A stretch of 38,033 bases of DNA from Actinomycetota bacterium. GTDB taxonomy: Bacteria; Actinomycetota; Acidimicrobiia; Acidimicrobiales; Ilumatobacteraceae. The position numbers and the translations under genes were made by a program. How positions within the stretch are numbered: the first letter of the stretch is position 1; each line of letters starts with the position of its first letter. Positions 9,708 to 17,978 of the stretch are shown piece after piece. The notes beneath the pieces were generated by a model. That model was given only the letters and a program-made list of their open reading frames with translations. It was not told where the DNA came from and ran no database searches. The stretch lies in NCBI GenBank assembly GCA_009703055.1, contig WLGW01000012.1, forward strand, positions 1-38,033. Direction: 5' to 3'.

Positions 9708-11021
9708 ATGCGCATCACAGCTTCGCTCGTAGCAAACATCACGGGCGGAACCCTTGTGGGCAACGATGTTGAAGCCTCTGGGCTTTCGTTTGACTCGCGT
9801 GCCATCAAGCCTGGTGTTGCCTTTGTGGCCATCGTGGCAGAGCGCGATGGAAATGACTTTGTTGACTCTGCTGCGTCGAAGGGTGCTGCTTTTGCCATCG
9901 TCTCTCGGGGTCGATCATCGGCTGCATTGCCATGCATAGAGGTGGACGACACGACTGCAGCACTGGCGCTTTTGGGTCGTGCACTACGCGAGCAACTGCG
10001 AGCACAGTCTTTGCAACATGTCATTGGAATCACTGGTTCTGCTGGAAAAACCACAACGAAGAACTTTGTTCGTGCCGTTCTGCAGGCGGGCTTTTCTTCT
10101 GTATACGCCTCTGAGGCATCGCTCAACAATGACATCGGAGTGCCTGTCACGATTACAGATGCACCTGATGATGTTGAGGCACTTGTCATTGAGATGGGAA
10201 TGCGTGGCTTTCACGAAATTGACCGGCTCTGTGGCATTGCTGCGCCAAACATTGGAATTGTCACAAATGTCGGTGATGCCCACGGTGATCGTGTCGGCGG
10301 ACCAGACGGCATTGCGATTGCGAAGGGTGAGCTAATCGAGGCATTGCCTTCTGATGGCGTGGCGGTGCTCAATGCTGATGATGAAAGAGTGAACGCGATG
10401 GCGTCTCGTACCGCGGCTCGTGTGCTCACTTTTGGTCGCAGTCACAATGCCGATGTTCGATATGAAATCACTGAGACCGATGAAGATGGCCGGTGCACTG
10501 CAGATTTCTTCTTCAAGGATCAGAGGGCATCTGCAGCCCCGATGCTTCCCGGTGAACACATGGTGATTAATGCAGCGGCTGCAATTGCGGCTGGGTTGGC
10601 ATGCGGAATGACTCTTTCGAATGCAGTCAAAGGCATTGGTCGCGAAGAACTTGAGACCGGACGTATGTGCTGGCTAGAGGCAGTGAATGGTCTTCGAATT
10701 CTTGACGACTCATACAACGCAAATGAACATTCCATGCTTGCAGCCCTTCAGGTCATCGCAGATCTTCCAGTGAAAACGCGATTTGCTGTGCTGGGTGCGA
10801 TGGCAGAGATATTCGATTCCGAAGTAGCGCATCGTCGTGTTGCGGACTTTGCGCAGGCGAACAAGATCACGGTCATCGGACTTGAAACAGATTTATATGG
10901 CACGCCCGCAATGTCGGTCGAAGAAACTCTCAAAGAACTCGCATTTCACCACCCACATGTTGTTCTGGTGAAGGGTTCTCGTTCTTCAAAGACAGAACGA
11001 GTCGTGCACGAACTTATTTAG
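9708..11021 (+). CDS. murF: UDP-N-acetylmuramoyl-tripeptide--D-alanyl-D-alanine ligase
   Basis: A 437-aa cytoplasmic Mur ligase that adds D-Ala-D-Ala to UDP-MurNAc-tripeptide, the last cytoplasmic peptide step before the lipid stage of wall synthesis. The N-terminal substrate domain has LSFDSRAIKPGVAFVAI. The ATP-binding P-loop is GITGSAGKTTTKNFV at about residue 105. The central domain carries EMGMRGFHEIDRL and NVGDAHGDRVGG, and the C-terminal domain has DDSYNANEHSMLAAL. It is divergent from ddl. The gene stands alone on its strand rather than in a usual division and cell-wall (dcw) cluster, and it ends 26 bp from the convergent MFS gene. Confidence 0.95.
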   Translation: MRITASLVANITGGTLVGNDVEASGLSFDSRAIKPGVAFVAIVAERDGNDFVDSAASKGAAFAIVSRGRSSAALPCIEVDDTTAALALLGRALREQLRAQSLQHVIGITGSAGKTTTKNFVRAVLQAGFSSVYASEASLNNDIGVPVTITDAPDDVEALVIEMGMRGFHEIDRLCGIAAPNIGIVTNVGDAHGDRVGGPDGIAIAKGELIEALPSDGVAVLNADDERVNAMASRTAARVLTFGRSHNADVRYEITETDEDGRCTADFFFKDQRASAAPMLPGEHMVINAAAAIAAGLACGMTLSNAVKGIGREELETGRMCWLEAVNGLRILDDSYNANEHSMLAALQVIADLPVKTRFAVLGAMAEIFDSEVAHRRVADFAQANKITVIGLETDLYGTPAMSVEETLKELAFHHPHVVLVKGSRSSKTERVVHELI

Positions 11022-11047
11022 TTCGCACCACATTCATCGCAGGGGCA

Positions 11048-12313
11048 TCACTCCGGTGCAGGCAGCGGATACTTGCGGTCGAGTTTCTCGATGTTGCACC
11101 ACCACGACAGGAAGAGTGCCCAAACTGCACCGAGATACAGCACTGGCCGTGATCCGACTGCGTCCATGAGTGGTCCGAAAATGACGTTGCCGATGGGAAT
11201 GGTTCCGCCAAACGCCATGAACCACAACGACATCACACGTGCACGAATCTGCAGTTCAAGGCGACTTTGCAGAACTGTCATAAGTGAAGTGGTCGTACCG
11301 AAGTAAGCGATTCCGAGGAAGAAAGAAGTGATGAAAGCAAGTGGCACGTTACGAACTGTGGCGAATGCTGTCATTGCAATTGCAAACGAGAGAAAACCTC
11401 GTCGAGCCAAGAGACGTTTATCGACAGATGCAAACACTGTGCCAATAGCGAGTGCTCCGAGTAGTGCACCAGTTCCCCATGTGGCATAGAGCCACTTATA
11501 GGAGACTGACTTTGGTTCAATGCCGAATGTGAGGTCGGCGACGGCAGGGAAGAGGCCAACATACGCAAGGCTGAGGAGAGAGAACGACGACATCGTCAGC
11601 AAAATGCGACCGATTGATTTTCTTTCACGAGCAACTCGGAATCCACCGGTCAGGGCTTTCATGCCCTCTTCTTTTTTGTTGTTGTTGGGCGGCAGGGTGA
11701 TGCGCATCACGGCCCAGGTCACAAACAAATAGGTCGCAGCATTGAAGATAAAGACTTGTCCTGTTGTGGCACCCCAGCTGACGAGGACCGCCACAAGAAT
11801 GGGACCAGTCACTCGCGAGCCATTCACTGATGCTGAACTCAAACTGATGGAACCACCGAGGTCTTCGGGGCGAACCAAACTCGGAAGTACAGCAGAGAAT
11901 GCCGGAGCGTTAATCGCATTGCCGATACCAACGGTCATCTGAGCGAAGAAGAGAGTCCAAATGGGCGAGTCAGCGATGGCACAAATTCCCAAGGCAACCG
12001 AGCCGGTCATTTGAACAATTTGAGCGAAGAGGAGCCACTTGCGACGATCAAATCTGTCCGCCATGACTCCAGCAGGGATGGACAGCAACAGCATCGGTCC
12101 CAGCTGAGCGAAAATAAAAATTCCGACGACGGATGCGCTGCGGGTGCGCTCGTACACGTACGCAGGAAGCAGAACGTTCTGCATCCACGTGCCAATGCTC
12201 GACAAAAAGTTTGATGTCCACATGATGCGGAAATCGGGATACGAGAATGCTGCGCGCGCAGTGCCTGGCCGTGGCGGTTGTTTTTCTGGCTTCGGATCAG
12301 GCTTGTTGTTCAT
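11048..12313 (-). CDS. MFS transporter, EntS/MefA-like exporter family
   Basis: A 421-aa membrane protein with about 12 predicted hydrophobic segments. The N-terminal segment FRIMWTSNFLSSIGTWMQNV and the cytoplasmic loop GVMADRFDRRKWLL (the MFS motif between helices 2 and 3) resemble the MFS_3 drug and siderophore exporter group. The N-terminus is a charged proline-rich tail (MNNKPDPKPEKQPPRP). The start was set at ATG 12313 because it follows the P450 stop by 16 nt; a longer reading would run back into the P450 gene. It is probably co-transcribed with the P450, which suggests export or detoxification of a P450 product or substrate. That link is inference; the cargo is unknown. Confidence 0.85.
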   Translation of the reverse strand: MNNKPDPKPEKQPPRPGTARAAFSYPDFRIMWTSNFLSSIGTWMQNVLLPAYVYERTRSASVVGIFIFAQLGPMLLLSIPAGVMADRFDRRKWLLFAQIVQMTGSVALGICAIADSPIWTLFFAQMTVGIGNAINAPAFSAVLPSLVRPEDLGGSISLSSASVNGSRVTGPILVAVLVSWGATTGQVFIFNAATYLFVTWAVMRITLPPNNNKKEEGMKALTGGFRVARERKSIGRILLTMSSFSLLSLAYVGLFPAVADLTFGIEPKSVSYKWLYATWGTGALLGALAIGTVFASVDKRLLARRGFLSFAIAMTAFATVRNVPLAFITSFFLGIAYFGTTTSLMTVLQSRLELQIRARVMSLWFMAFGGTIPIGNVIFGPLMDAVGSRPVLYLGAVWALFLSWWCNIEKLDRKYPLPAPE

Positions 12314-12329
12314 AGGGGGCGTAGTGAAC

Positions 12330-13550
12330 CTAGTGCCCTGGGTCGAAACGAACGGGGAGTGATGCCGGACCGAAGATGCCAACACCCGTTGGCTTGTATT
12401 CGACAGGACCATTGAGCGCAAGGTTTGGCATGCGTTGGGAGAGAAGGACGAAGGCTTCTTGCAGTTCTGCCCGTGCAAGAGATGCGCCAAGGCAATAGTG
12501 AATGCCTGCACCTAAGGAAAGGTGTGGTTGACCCACAGGTTCGCGGGTGATGTCAAACTTTTCTGGTGTGGGGAAGACGGACGCATCAAAGTTGCCAGTT
12601 GCCATCGATGTGCTCATGAATGTTCCCTTCGGAAACATCACGCCGTTGTATTCGATGTCTTCTGATGCGAAACGGATGGTGCCGCCTACGGCTCCGTGGA
12701 AACGCATCACTTCTTCCACGGCACGAGGCGCCAATGATGGATCATTCGCCAAGATCTCCCATTGCTCTGGGTGCTCCGCGAAGATGGCAAGAGCAAGACC
12801 TAACTGATTGCGGGTGGTGTCGGTGCCGCCCACGATGACTGCTTCAACCATCATCTCGAGTTCGTCAGTGGTGAGTTTGTCTCCGGCTTCTTCTGACTTG
12901 ATGAGATCAGTGAGTAAGTCGTCAAGAGGAACATTGCGGCGTTGGTCAATAAGACCGCGCGTGTACTCGTTGAGTTCGTCTTGTGCCGCAATAATCATCG
13001 GCATGATCTCAATGAGGTTGTCGCTGAAGATGCGCAGAATGTCTGTTGCGAGACGGCTGAAGAGTTGCCAGTCTTCCTTCGGTGCACCAAGAAGTTCGCA
13101 GATGATGGGAATGGGGTAGGGCTCGCAAATGTCGGCGACAATCTCTGCTTCGCCCTTCGCTGCAATGGGGTCGACCAGTGTGTTGATGACCTCGCGCATG
13201 AATGGTCGCAAGCGGTCGGCACTTCGCGGTGAGAAGGCAGGAGCAACGAGACGGCGGAGGCGAACATGCACCTCGCCCTCGGCATTGAGGATGGAGACCC
13301 GGCGACGGCGACCGAAGTCTTCGTCTCGAATTCCCTGCATCTGTGCCACAAGACCAGTGGCAGAGTGCCAGCGCTTGTCACGCAGGACACCCATCACCGA
13401 GTCATACGTAAGGACGGAGAAGCCAATCTCGTTGCGAGCAATCCAGCTCTCCTTGGCCGCAGCACGCAACTGTTGTTGCCGTTCTGCCCTGTTATGGCCC
13501 ATTAAGAACTCAAGTTTGGGGATTTGAAGGCTGTCAGCGGGAGTTGGCAC
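12330..13550 (-). CDS. Cytochrome P450
   Basis: A 406-aa soluble bacterial P450. The I-helix oxygen-binding motif is VGGTDTTRN (about residue 237). The K-helix ExxR is EEVMR (about 278). The haem-binding loop is LSLGAGIHYCLGASLAR with the axial Cys at about 353. The usual first Phe of the FGxGxHxCxG motif is Leu here (codon TTA), an uncommon change. Such enzymes hydroxylate small hydrophobic compounds and need a ferredoxin partner; no ferredoxin gene is adjacent. The GTG start is supported by TAAGTT 6 nt upstream; ATG at codon 17 is an alternative. Its neighbour downstream is an MFS exporter. Confidence 0.95.
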   Translation of the reverse strand: MPTPADSLQIPKLEFLMGHNRAERQQQLRAAAKESWIARNEIGFSVLTYDSVMGVLRDKRWHSATGLVAQMQGIRDEDFGRRRRVSILNAEGEVHVRLRRLVAPAFSPRSADRLRPFMREVINTLVDPIAAKGEAEIVADICEPYPIPIICELLGAPKEDWQLFSRLATDILRIFSDNLIEIMPMIIAAQDELNEYTRGLIDQRRNVPLDDLLTDLIKSEEAGDKLTTDELEMMVEAVIVGGTDTTRNQLGLALAIFAEHPEQWEILANDPSLAPRAVEEVMRFHGAVGGTIRFASEDIEYNGVMFPKGTFMSTSMATGNFDASVFPTPEKFDITREPVGQPHLSLGAGIHYCLGASLARAELQEAFVLLSQRMPNLALNGPVEYKPTGVGIFGPASLPVRFDPGH

Positions 13551-13556
13551 ACATCA

Positions 13557-13562
13557 AACTTA
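13557..13562 (-). promoter_or_regulatory. -10 box of the P450 gene (leaderless)
   Basis: TAAGTT on the minus strand ends 6 nt before the GTG at 13550. No Shine-Dalgarno sequence is present. Confidence 0.45.
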
Positions 13563-13596
13563 TGTCCGAGGAGCCTTCGACTGGCTACTGAGGCAA

Positions 13597-13620
13597 TCTG
13601 ACTGTCAGGTGAAAGTCAGA
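13597..13620. repeat. CTGAC/GTCAG inverted repeats, possible operator
   Basis: CTGAC (13598-13602) and GTCAG (13604-13608) form an 11-bp palindrome, and a third GTCAG follows at 13615-13619. The outer pair extends to TCTGAC/GTCAGA. The repeats lie between the P450 -10 box and the importer operon, a sensible place for a transcription factor acting on either or both. No regulator gene is adjacent. Confidence 0.35.
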
Positions 13621-13668
13621 AGAAATCTCCCGAACCCGTGAGTAGGGCGGCTTCATTGACTTCACCGG

Positions 13669-13677
13669 TGTTAGCCT
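13669..13677 (+). promoter_or_regulatory. Possible extended -10 promoter of the ABC importer operon
   Basis: TG (13669-13670), one base, then TAGCCT (13672-13677) gives an extended -10 arrangement, and the hexamer is identical to the candidate gltB -10 box. Transcription would start near 13684, leaving a short leader with a strong Shine-Dalgarno site. Confidence 0.35.
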
Positions 13678-13679
13678 TT

Positions 13680-13699
13680 CCTCCGTTTCAAAAGGAGGT
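13680..13699 (+). promoter_or_regulatory. Strong Shine-Dalgarno site of the ABC ATPase, with a complementary CCTCC upstream
   Basis: AAAGGAGGT (13691-13699) is a near-perfect ribosome binding site 3 nt before the ATG at 13703. CCTCC (13680-13684) can pair with its GGAGG, with a short AA/TT extension. If transcription starts upstream of 13680 this hairpin could hide the site. If it starts near 13684, the hairpin would not form fully. Confidence 0.5.
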
Positions 13700-13702
13700 G
13701 GG

Positions 13703-14845
13703 ATGGACGTCGGGGATCCCGTTGTAAAGCTCGAAAATGTTCGCAAGCAGTACGGATCGTTCATAGCCGTCCATCAAGCCGACTTCGCTATAGGTCGTGG
13801 TGAGTTCTTCGCCATGTTGGGACCTTCCGGATGCGGCAAGACCACCACACTCAAAATGATCGCTGGGTTTGAACAACCCACCGCAGGTCAAGTCTTCCTC
13901 GAGGGTGAAGACGTCTCTCATACCCCTCCTCACAAGCGCAATGTCAATACTGTGTTCCAGCAGTACGCGCTCTTTCCTCACATGTCGGTTTTCGACAATG
14001 TTGCTTTCGGTCCACGGAGCAAGAAACTTCCTGAGGCAGAAGTCAAGAGCCGCGTTGGCGAGATGCTCGATGTCGTGCGTCTTGGAGAATTCGCCCAACG
14101 TCGTCCCGCCCAATTGTCGGGTGGCCAGCAGCAGCGTGTCGCTCTCGCGAGGGCCTTGGTGAACTATCCGTCGGCTTTATTGCTCGATGAGCCCCTTGCG
14201 GCACTTGACCTCAAACTTCGCGAGGCCATGCAGATCGAACTCAAGCGCATTCAACGCGAAGTGGGCATCACATTTGTTTTCGTGACCCATGATCAGGGCG
14301 AGGCTCTCACCATGAGTGACCGCATTGCTGTCATGAGCGAAGGTCGCGTTGAACAAGTCGGTGCCCCTGTTGACATCTATGCACGGCCAGAGACTTTGTT
14401 CGTCGCGGGCTTCATCGGATCGGCGAACCTTCTTCCCGGAACAATCGTGTCGTCAGATGGCGGCGGAACGCGAGTGCTCCTTCTTGACGGAACAGAAGTG
14501 ATTGTTGCAGCAGGCAATAGTGCATCGTCGGCCGCTCTCTCCCAAGGCAATCAAGTCACTGTCATGCTTCGTCCTGAACAAGTTGTGCTCGGTGGCGAAG
14601 GCGCCATGAAGGTGTTTGTGACTGACACTGTCTTCCAGGGCTCGTCTGTCCGTGTTGTTGGCCGTACAAGCAATGACACGGAAGTTTCGGCAATCGTTCC
14701 TGCTGGAACCAGTGTGAAGGCGCCTTCTGCAGGAGAAACGGTGTCCATGCATTGGCACGCCTCTGCTCCATATGTGTTGGAAGGGTGGCCGGAAACTGCT
14801 GGTTCCACTTCTACCAACGTCGATTCCATCGAGGCAGCGCTGTAG
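13703..14845 (+). CDS. potA: ABC transporter ATP-binding protein, spermidine/putrescine (PotA) type
   Basis: A 380-aa cytoplasmic ATPase that powers the importer formed with the two permeases downstream. It has Walker A GPSGCGKTT (about residue 40), the Q-loop FQQYALFPHMSVFDNV, signature LSGGQQQRVALARAL, Walker B ALLLDEPLAALD and the switch histidine in FVTHDQGEALT. A C-terminal TOBE-like regulatory region (about 250-360, with TVMLRPEQVVL) is typical for PotA and related CUT1-type ATPases. It is first in a potA-potD-potB-potC order. The polyamine assignment rests on overall resemblance; a related cation or amine is possible. Confidence 0.88.
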   Translation: MDVGDPVVKLENVRKQYGSFIAVHQADFAIGRGEFFAMLGPSGCGKTTTLKMIAGFEQPTAGQVFLEGEDVSHTPPHKRNVNTVFQQYALFPHMSVFDNVAFGPRSKKLPEAEVKSRVGEMLDVVRLGEFAQRRPAQLSGGQQQRVALARALVNYPSALLLDEPLAALDLKLREAMQIELKRIQREVGITFVFVTHDQGEALTMSDRIAVMSEGRVEQVGAPVDIYARPETLFVAGFIGSANLLPGTIVSSDGGGTRVLLLDGTEVIVAAGNSASSAALSQGNQVTVMLRPEQVVLGGEGAMKVFVTDTVFQGSSVRVVGRTSNDTEVSAIVPAGTSVKAPSAGETVSMHWHASAPYVLEGWPETAGSTSTNVDSIEAAL

Positions 14846-14902
14846 TCACTGCTACATCGTCCTCTCACCCCTCTAACAACGAACAACCTAAGGAGATACA
14901 TC

Positions 14903-16063
14903 ATGGGAACACGAAATAACCTGCCTACTTGGAGTGGACCAAAATATTCACGTCGTGATTTCCTGGTGCGTTCAGGTCTCGTCGGCGCAGGCGCATTGTC
15001 ATTGCCGACATTGCTCGCAGCCTGCGGTGGTGGATCTTCCACAACAGTCGACACGAAGACATTGTTCTTTGAGAACTGGCCCGGATACATGGATGAAGAG
15101 ACTGTTGGACTCTTCGCCAAAGAGACTGGAATTGATTTCAAGTACACCGAAGCATTCCTCGACAACAATGAGTACTTCGCAAAGATTCAGCCTGCATTGT
15201 CCCAAGGCAACACAATTCCTCCAGACATCCTTGCGCCTACTTTCTGGATGGCTGCTCGTTTAATTCAGCTCGGCTGGGTGCAGAAACTCGATAAGGCAAG
15301 CATTCCGAACTTTGCAAACCTTCGTGATGACTTGAAGAACCCATCATGGGACAACGGAAATGAATACAGCCTCCCGTACCAAACCGGTATTGCTGGTATC
15401 GCATACAACCAGAAGGTCACTGGTCGTGAGTTGAAGTCGGTAGAAGATCTCTTCGACCCAGCATTCAAGGGCAAGATTGGTGTGCTCACAGAGATGCGCG
15501 ACACCATTGGTCTTCTCTTGATGGCCGAAGGCAAGGACATTTCAAAGGTCTCCACGTTCAACGAGGCTGCAAATGCATTCGATCGTTTGGAAAAAGCAAA
15601 GAGTGACGGTCAGATTCGCTCGTTCACGGGCAATGAGTACACCAAGGATCTTTCTGCAGGCAACTTTGCAGCATGTGTCGGCTGGTCGGGAGACGTTCTT
15701 CAACTCAGCAAAGACAACCCGGATGTGAAGTTCATCGTTCCTGAAGAAGGCGGTACCAGCTGGTACGACACGATGGTGTGGATGAAGGGTTCTGAGAACG
15801 GGGCATCTGTTTCGTCATGGATAAACTTCTTGTACGACCCAGTGAACGCAGCACGTCTCACTTCGTTTGTTCAGTACATGTCACCAGTCAAGGGTGTTCG
15901 CGAAGAACTCGTCAAGCTGGGTGCCGATGGCGCAGCACTTGCAGAGAATCCATTGTTGTTCCCTGATGATGCAACTGTGAAGAGACTCCAGACATGGGGC
16001 GGCCTCTCGGAAGCTGAAGAAACAAAGTTCGACGAGCGTTTCTCGTCCATCGTCGGCGCATAG
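14903..16063 (+). CDS. potD: Extracellular solute-binding lipoprotein, spermidine/putrescine (PotD) type
   Basis: A 386-aa substrate-binding protein. The N-terminus carries a twin-arginine motif SRRDFLV (about residues 22-28), a hydrophobic segment, and a lipobox LAAC with Cys at about 46. It is therefore probably exported folded by Tat and lipid-anchored outside the membrane. The mature part starts with FFENWPGYMDEETVGLF, as in PotD-like proteins (W-P-x-Y-x), and contains LPYQTGIAGIAYN and YDTMVWMKGSENG. It should capture the substrate for the PotB/PotC channel. A good AAGGAGA site sits 8 nt before the ATG, 57 bp after potA. Placing the binding-protein gene between ATPase and permeases is a common variation. 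Confidence 0.9.
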   Translation: MGTRNNLPTWSGPKYSRRDFLVRSGLVGAGALSLPTLLAACGGGSSTTVDTKTLFFENWPGYMDEETVGLFAKETGIDFKYTEAFLDNNEYFAKIQPALSQGNTIPPDILAPTFWMAARLIQLGWVQKLDKASIPNFANLRDDLKNPSWDNGNEYSLPYQTGIAGIAYNQKVTGRELKSVEDLFDPAFKGKIGVLTEMRDTIGLLLMAEGKDISKVSTFNEAANAFDRLEKAKSDGQIRSFTGNEYTKDLSAGNFAACVGWSGDVLQLSKDNPDVKFIVPEEGGTSWYDTMVWMKGSENGASVSSWINFLYDPVNAARLTSFVQYMSPVKGVREELVKLGADGAALAENPLLFPDDATVKRLQTWGGLSEAEETKFDERFSSIVGA

Positions 16064-16086
16064 CGTTTCTCGGAACATCTTCGTCA

Positions 16087-17148
16087 GTGAGAACTCCACG
16101 CAAGCGCATTGCCTCACGACCTGAGTGGGTGGGGCTCGGTGTCATGGTGCTTGTCGCCATTGGCGTCGTTGCGCTTGCAGCAGATTTGATCACTGGGGCA
16201 CTAGCGGTGCTTCTGTTCGGTGTGATGATTGCTTCGGTAGTGGGCATCATCTGGGTCGCCATCATGGGTGGCATCGAAACTCGCCGTGCATTGGCACCGT
16301 ATGGGTTGCTCAAACCTGGAATCTTGTGGCTCAGTCTGTTCTTCCTCGCCCCATTGTGGGCGATGATGGAAATGTCGCTGTCGAGTAAGAAGAGTCGTTT
16401 CGATTTCTCTCCATCGTTCTCATGGGAGTGGGGAAACTACTCCAGGGCACTGACAGATTTTGGTCCGCAGTTCGGCCGCAGTTTCTTGTATGCCGGCATC
16501 GCGACAATTTTGACATTGCTCATCGGATACCCACTTGCGTATGTCATTGCCTTCCGTGGCGGAAAGTACCGCTCATTGTTGCTGGGTTTGATTGCCGTCC
16601 CATTCTTTACGTCGTATCTCATTAGAACGCTTGCATGGCAAAACTTGTTGTCTGACTCTGGCCCTGTCATTTCTGTGCTGGAAACGATGAAGTTAGAGAA
16701 CCTGATGGAGTGGCTCCACATCATGGACAATGGGCGACTGATCAATACGCCAGCTGCGGTCATTGGTGGTCTGACGTACAACTTCCTGCCATTCATGATT
16801 CTGCCGATCTATGTCAGTTTGGAAAAGATTGATACACGGTTGATTGATGCATCAATGGACCTCTATACATCTGCAACAGGTGCATTCCGTCGAGTAGTTC
16901 TTCCGATGTCACTTCCGGGAATCTTTGCTGGCAGTTTGCTGGTGTTCATCCCTGCTGCCGGTGACTTCGTGAATGCAAAGTTCTTGGGTAGCCCACAGAC
17001 CACGATGATCGGTAGTTCTATTCAGGATCAGTTCCTGGTGCAGTTGAATTACCCACTCGCTGCTGCAATGTCTTTCGTCCTCATGGCGATTATCACCGCT
17101 TCTGTTCTGGTGTATGCCAAATTCATGGGCACTGAGGACCTCACATGA
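16087..17148 (+). CDS. potB: ABC transporter permease, PotB type
   Basis: A 353-aa inner-membrane protein. Two hydrophobic segments in the first 80 residues precede the usual six-helix permease core. The EAA-like cytoplasmic loop that docks the ATPase is DASMDLYTSATGAFRRVVLPMS (read in two halves, about residues 258-279). The N-terminal extension is longer than in most PotB proteins and adds an extra hairpin. The start is GTG (MRTPRKR), 23 nt after potD with no good Shine-Dalgarno sequence. The final ATGA overlaps the potC start by 4 nt. Confidence 0.88.
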   Translation: MRTPRKRIASRPEWVGLGVMVLVAIGVVALAADLITGALAVLLFGVMIASVVGIIWVAIMGGIETRRALAPYGLLKPGILWLSLFFLAPLWAMMEMSLSSKKSRFDFSPSFSWEWGNYSRALTDFGPQFGRSFLYAGIATILTLLIGYPLAYVIAFRGGKYRSLLLGLIAVPFFTSYLIRTLAWQNLLSDSGPVISVLETMKLENLMEWLHIMDNGRLINTPAAVIGGLTYNFLPFMILPIYVSLEKIDTRLIDASMDLYTSATGAFRRVVLPMSLPGIFAGSLLVFIPAAGDFVNAKFLGSPQTTMIGSSIQDQFLVQLNYPLAAAMSFVLMAIITASVLVYAKFMGTEDLT

Positions 17149-17975
17149 GACGCGCACTTGATACAAAGCAAAAAGTTGGGCGCTGGGCAATTAATGGTGT
17201 TGCGGGCGCAGCCATGGCGTATCTCTTTGCCCCCGTGTTTGTCATTGTCCTTTTTTCTTTCAATAACCCAGAAGGAAAATTCAACATTGTGTGGAGTGGC
17301 TTCACGCTGAAGAACTGGGCGAATCCGTTCTCTCACCCAGAGCTCACTGATGCACTCGTTGTGAGTCTGCAGGTCGCATTCTTCTCCACACTGATTGCCA
17401 CTCTTTTGGGAACATGTATCGCATTGGCCTTAAGCCGCTACAGGTTCAAGGGCAGTGGTGCCGTCAATCTTTTCCTTGTTCTTCCATTGACTTCACCCGA
17501 AGTGGTTCTCGGTTCATCGTTGGCCACGCTGTTCATCGCGCGTGGTGTTTCTTTCGGCATCGTGACGGTGATTATCGCTCACGTCATGTTCCAAGTGTCG
17601 TTCGTTGCAGTCACACTGCGAGCACGTATCCGGGGCTTCGATTGGTCTCTTGAACAAGCAGCGATGGACCTTGGTGCAACTCCGCGTCGAGCATTTTGGA
17701 AGGTCACATTTCCGTTGATTCTCCCTGGAGTCTTGGCTGCGGCGCTTCTGTCCTTTGCGCTCTCCATTGATGACTTCATCATCACCTTCTTTAACGCTGG
17801 TTCTTTGGTGACGTTCCCACTCCAGATCTTCGGTGCATCTCGCGTCGCAATTCCTCCTCAGATCAATGTGCTTGCCACGATGTTGCTGATGGGAAGCATC
17901 GCCATCATGGTGGTGGGCCTCATTATCGAATCACGACGACGTCGATTGAATACTGGCTCGGAACGAAAAAGGTAA
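17145..17975 (+). CDS. potC: ABC transporter permease, PotC type
   Basis: A 276-aa inner-membrane permease, typical PotC length, with about six hydrophobic segments. Its first segment is AAMAYLFAPVFVIVLFSFN. The ATPase-docking EAA loop is EQAAMDLGATPRRAFWKV (about residues 168-185), followed by TFPLILPGVLAA and the conserved SIDDFIITFFN. It pairs with PotB to make the channel. It starts within the potB stop codon (ATGA), so the two are translationally coupled. A dehydrogenase gene follows 3 nt after its stop. Confidence 0.9.
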   Translation: MRRALDTKQKVGRWAINGVAGAAMAYLFAPVFVIVLFSFNNPEGKFNIVWSGFTLKNWANPFSHPELTDALVVSLQVAFFSTLIATLLGTCIALALSRYRFKGSGAVNLFLVLPLTSPEVVLGSSLATLFIARGVSFGIVTVIIAHVMFQVSFVAVTLRARIRGFDWSLEQAAMDLGATPRRAFWKVTFPLILPGVLAAALLSFALSIDDFIITFFNAGSLVTFPLQIFGASRVAIPPQINVLATMLLMGSIAIMVVGLIIESRRRRLNTGSERKR

Positions 17976-17978
17976 CCA

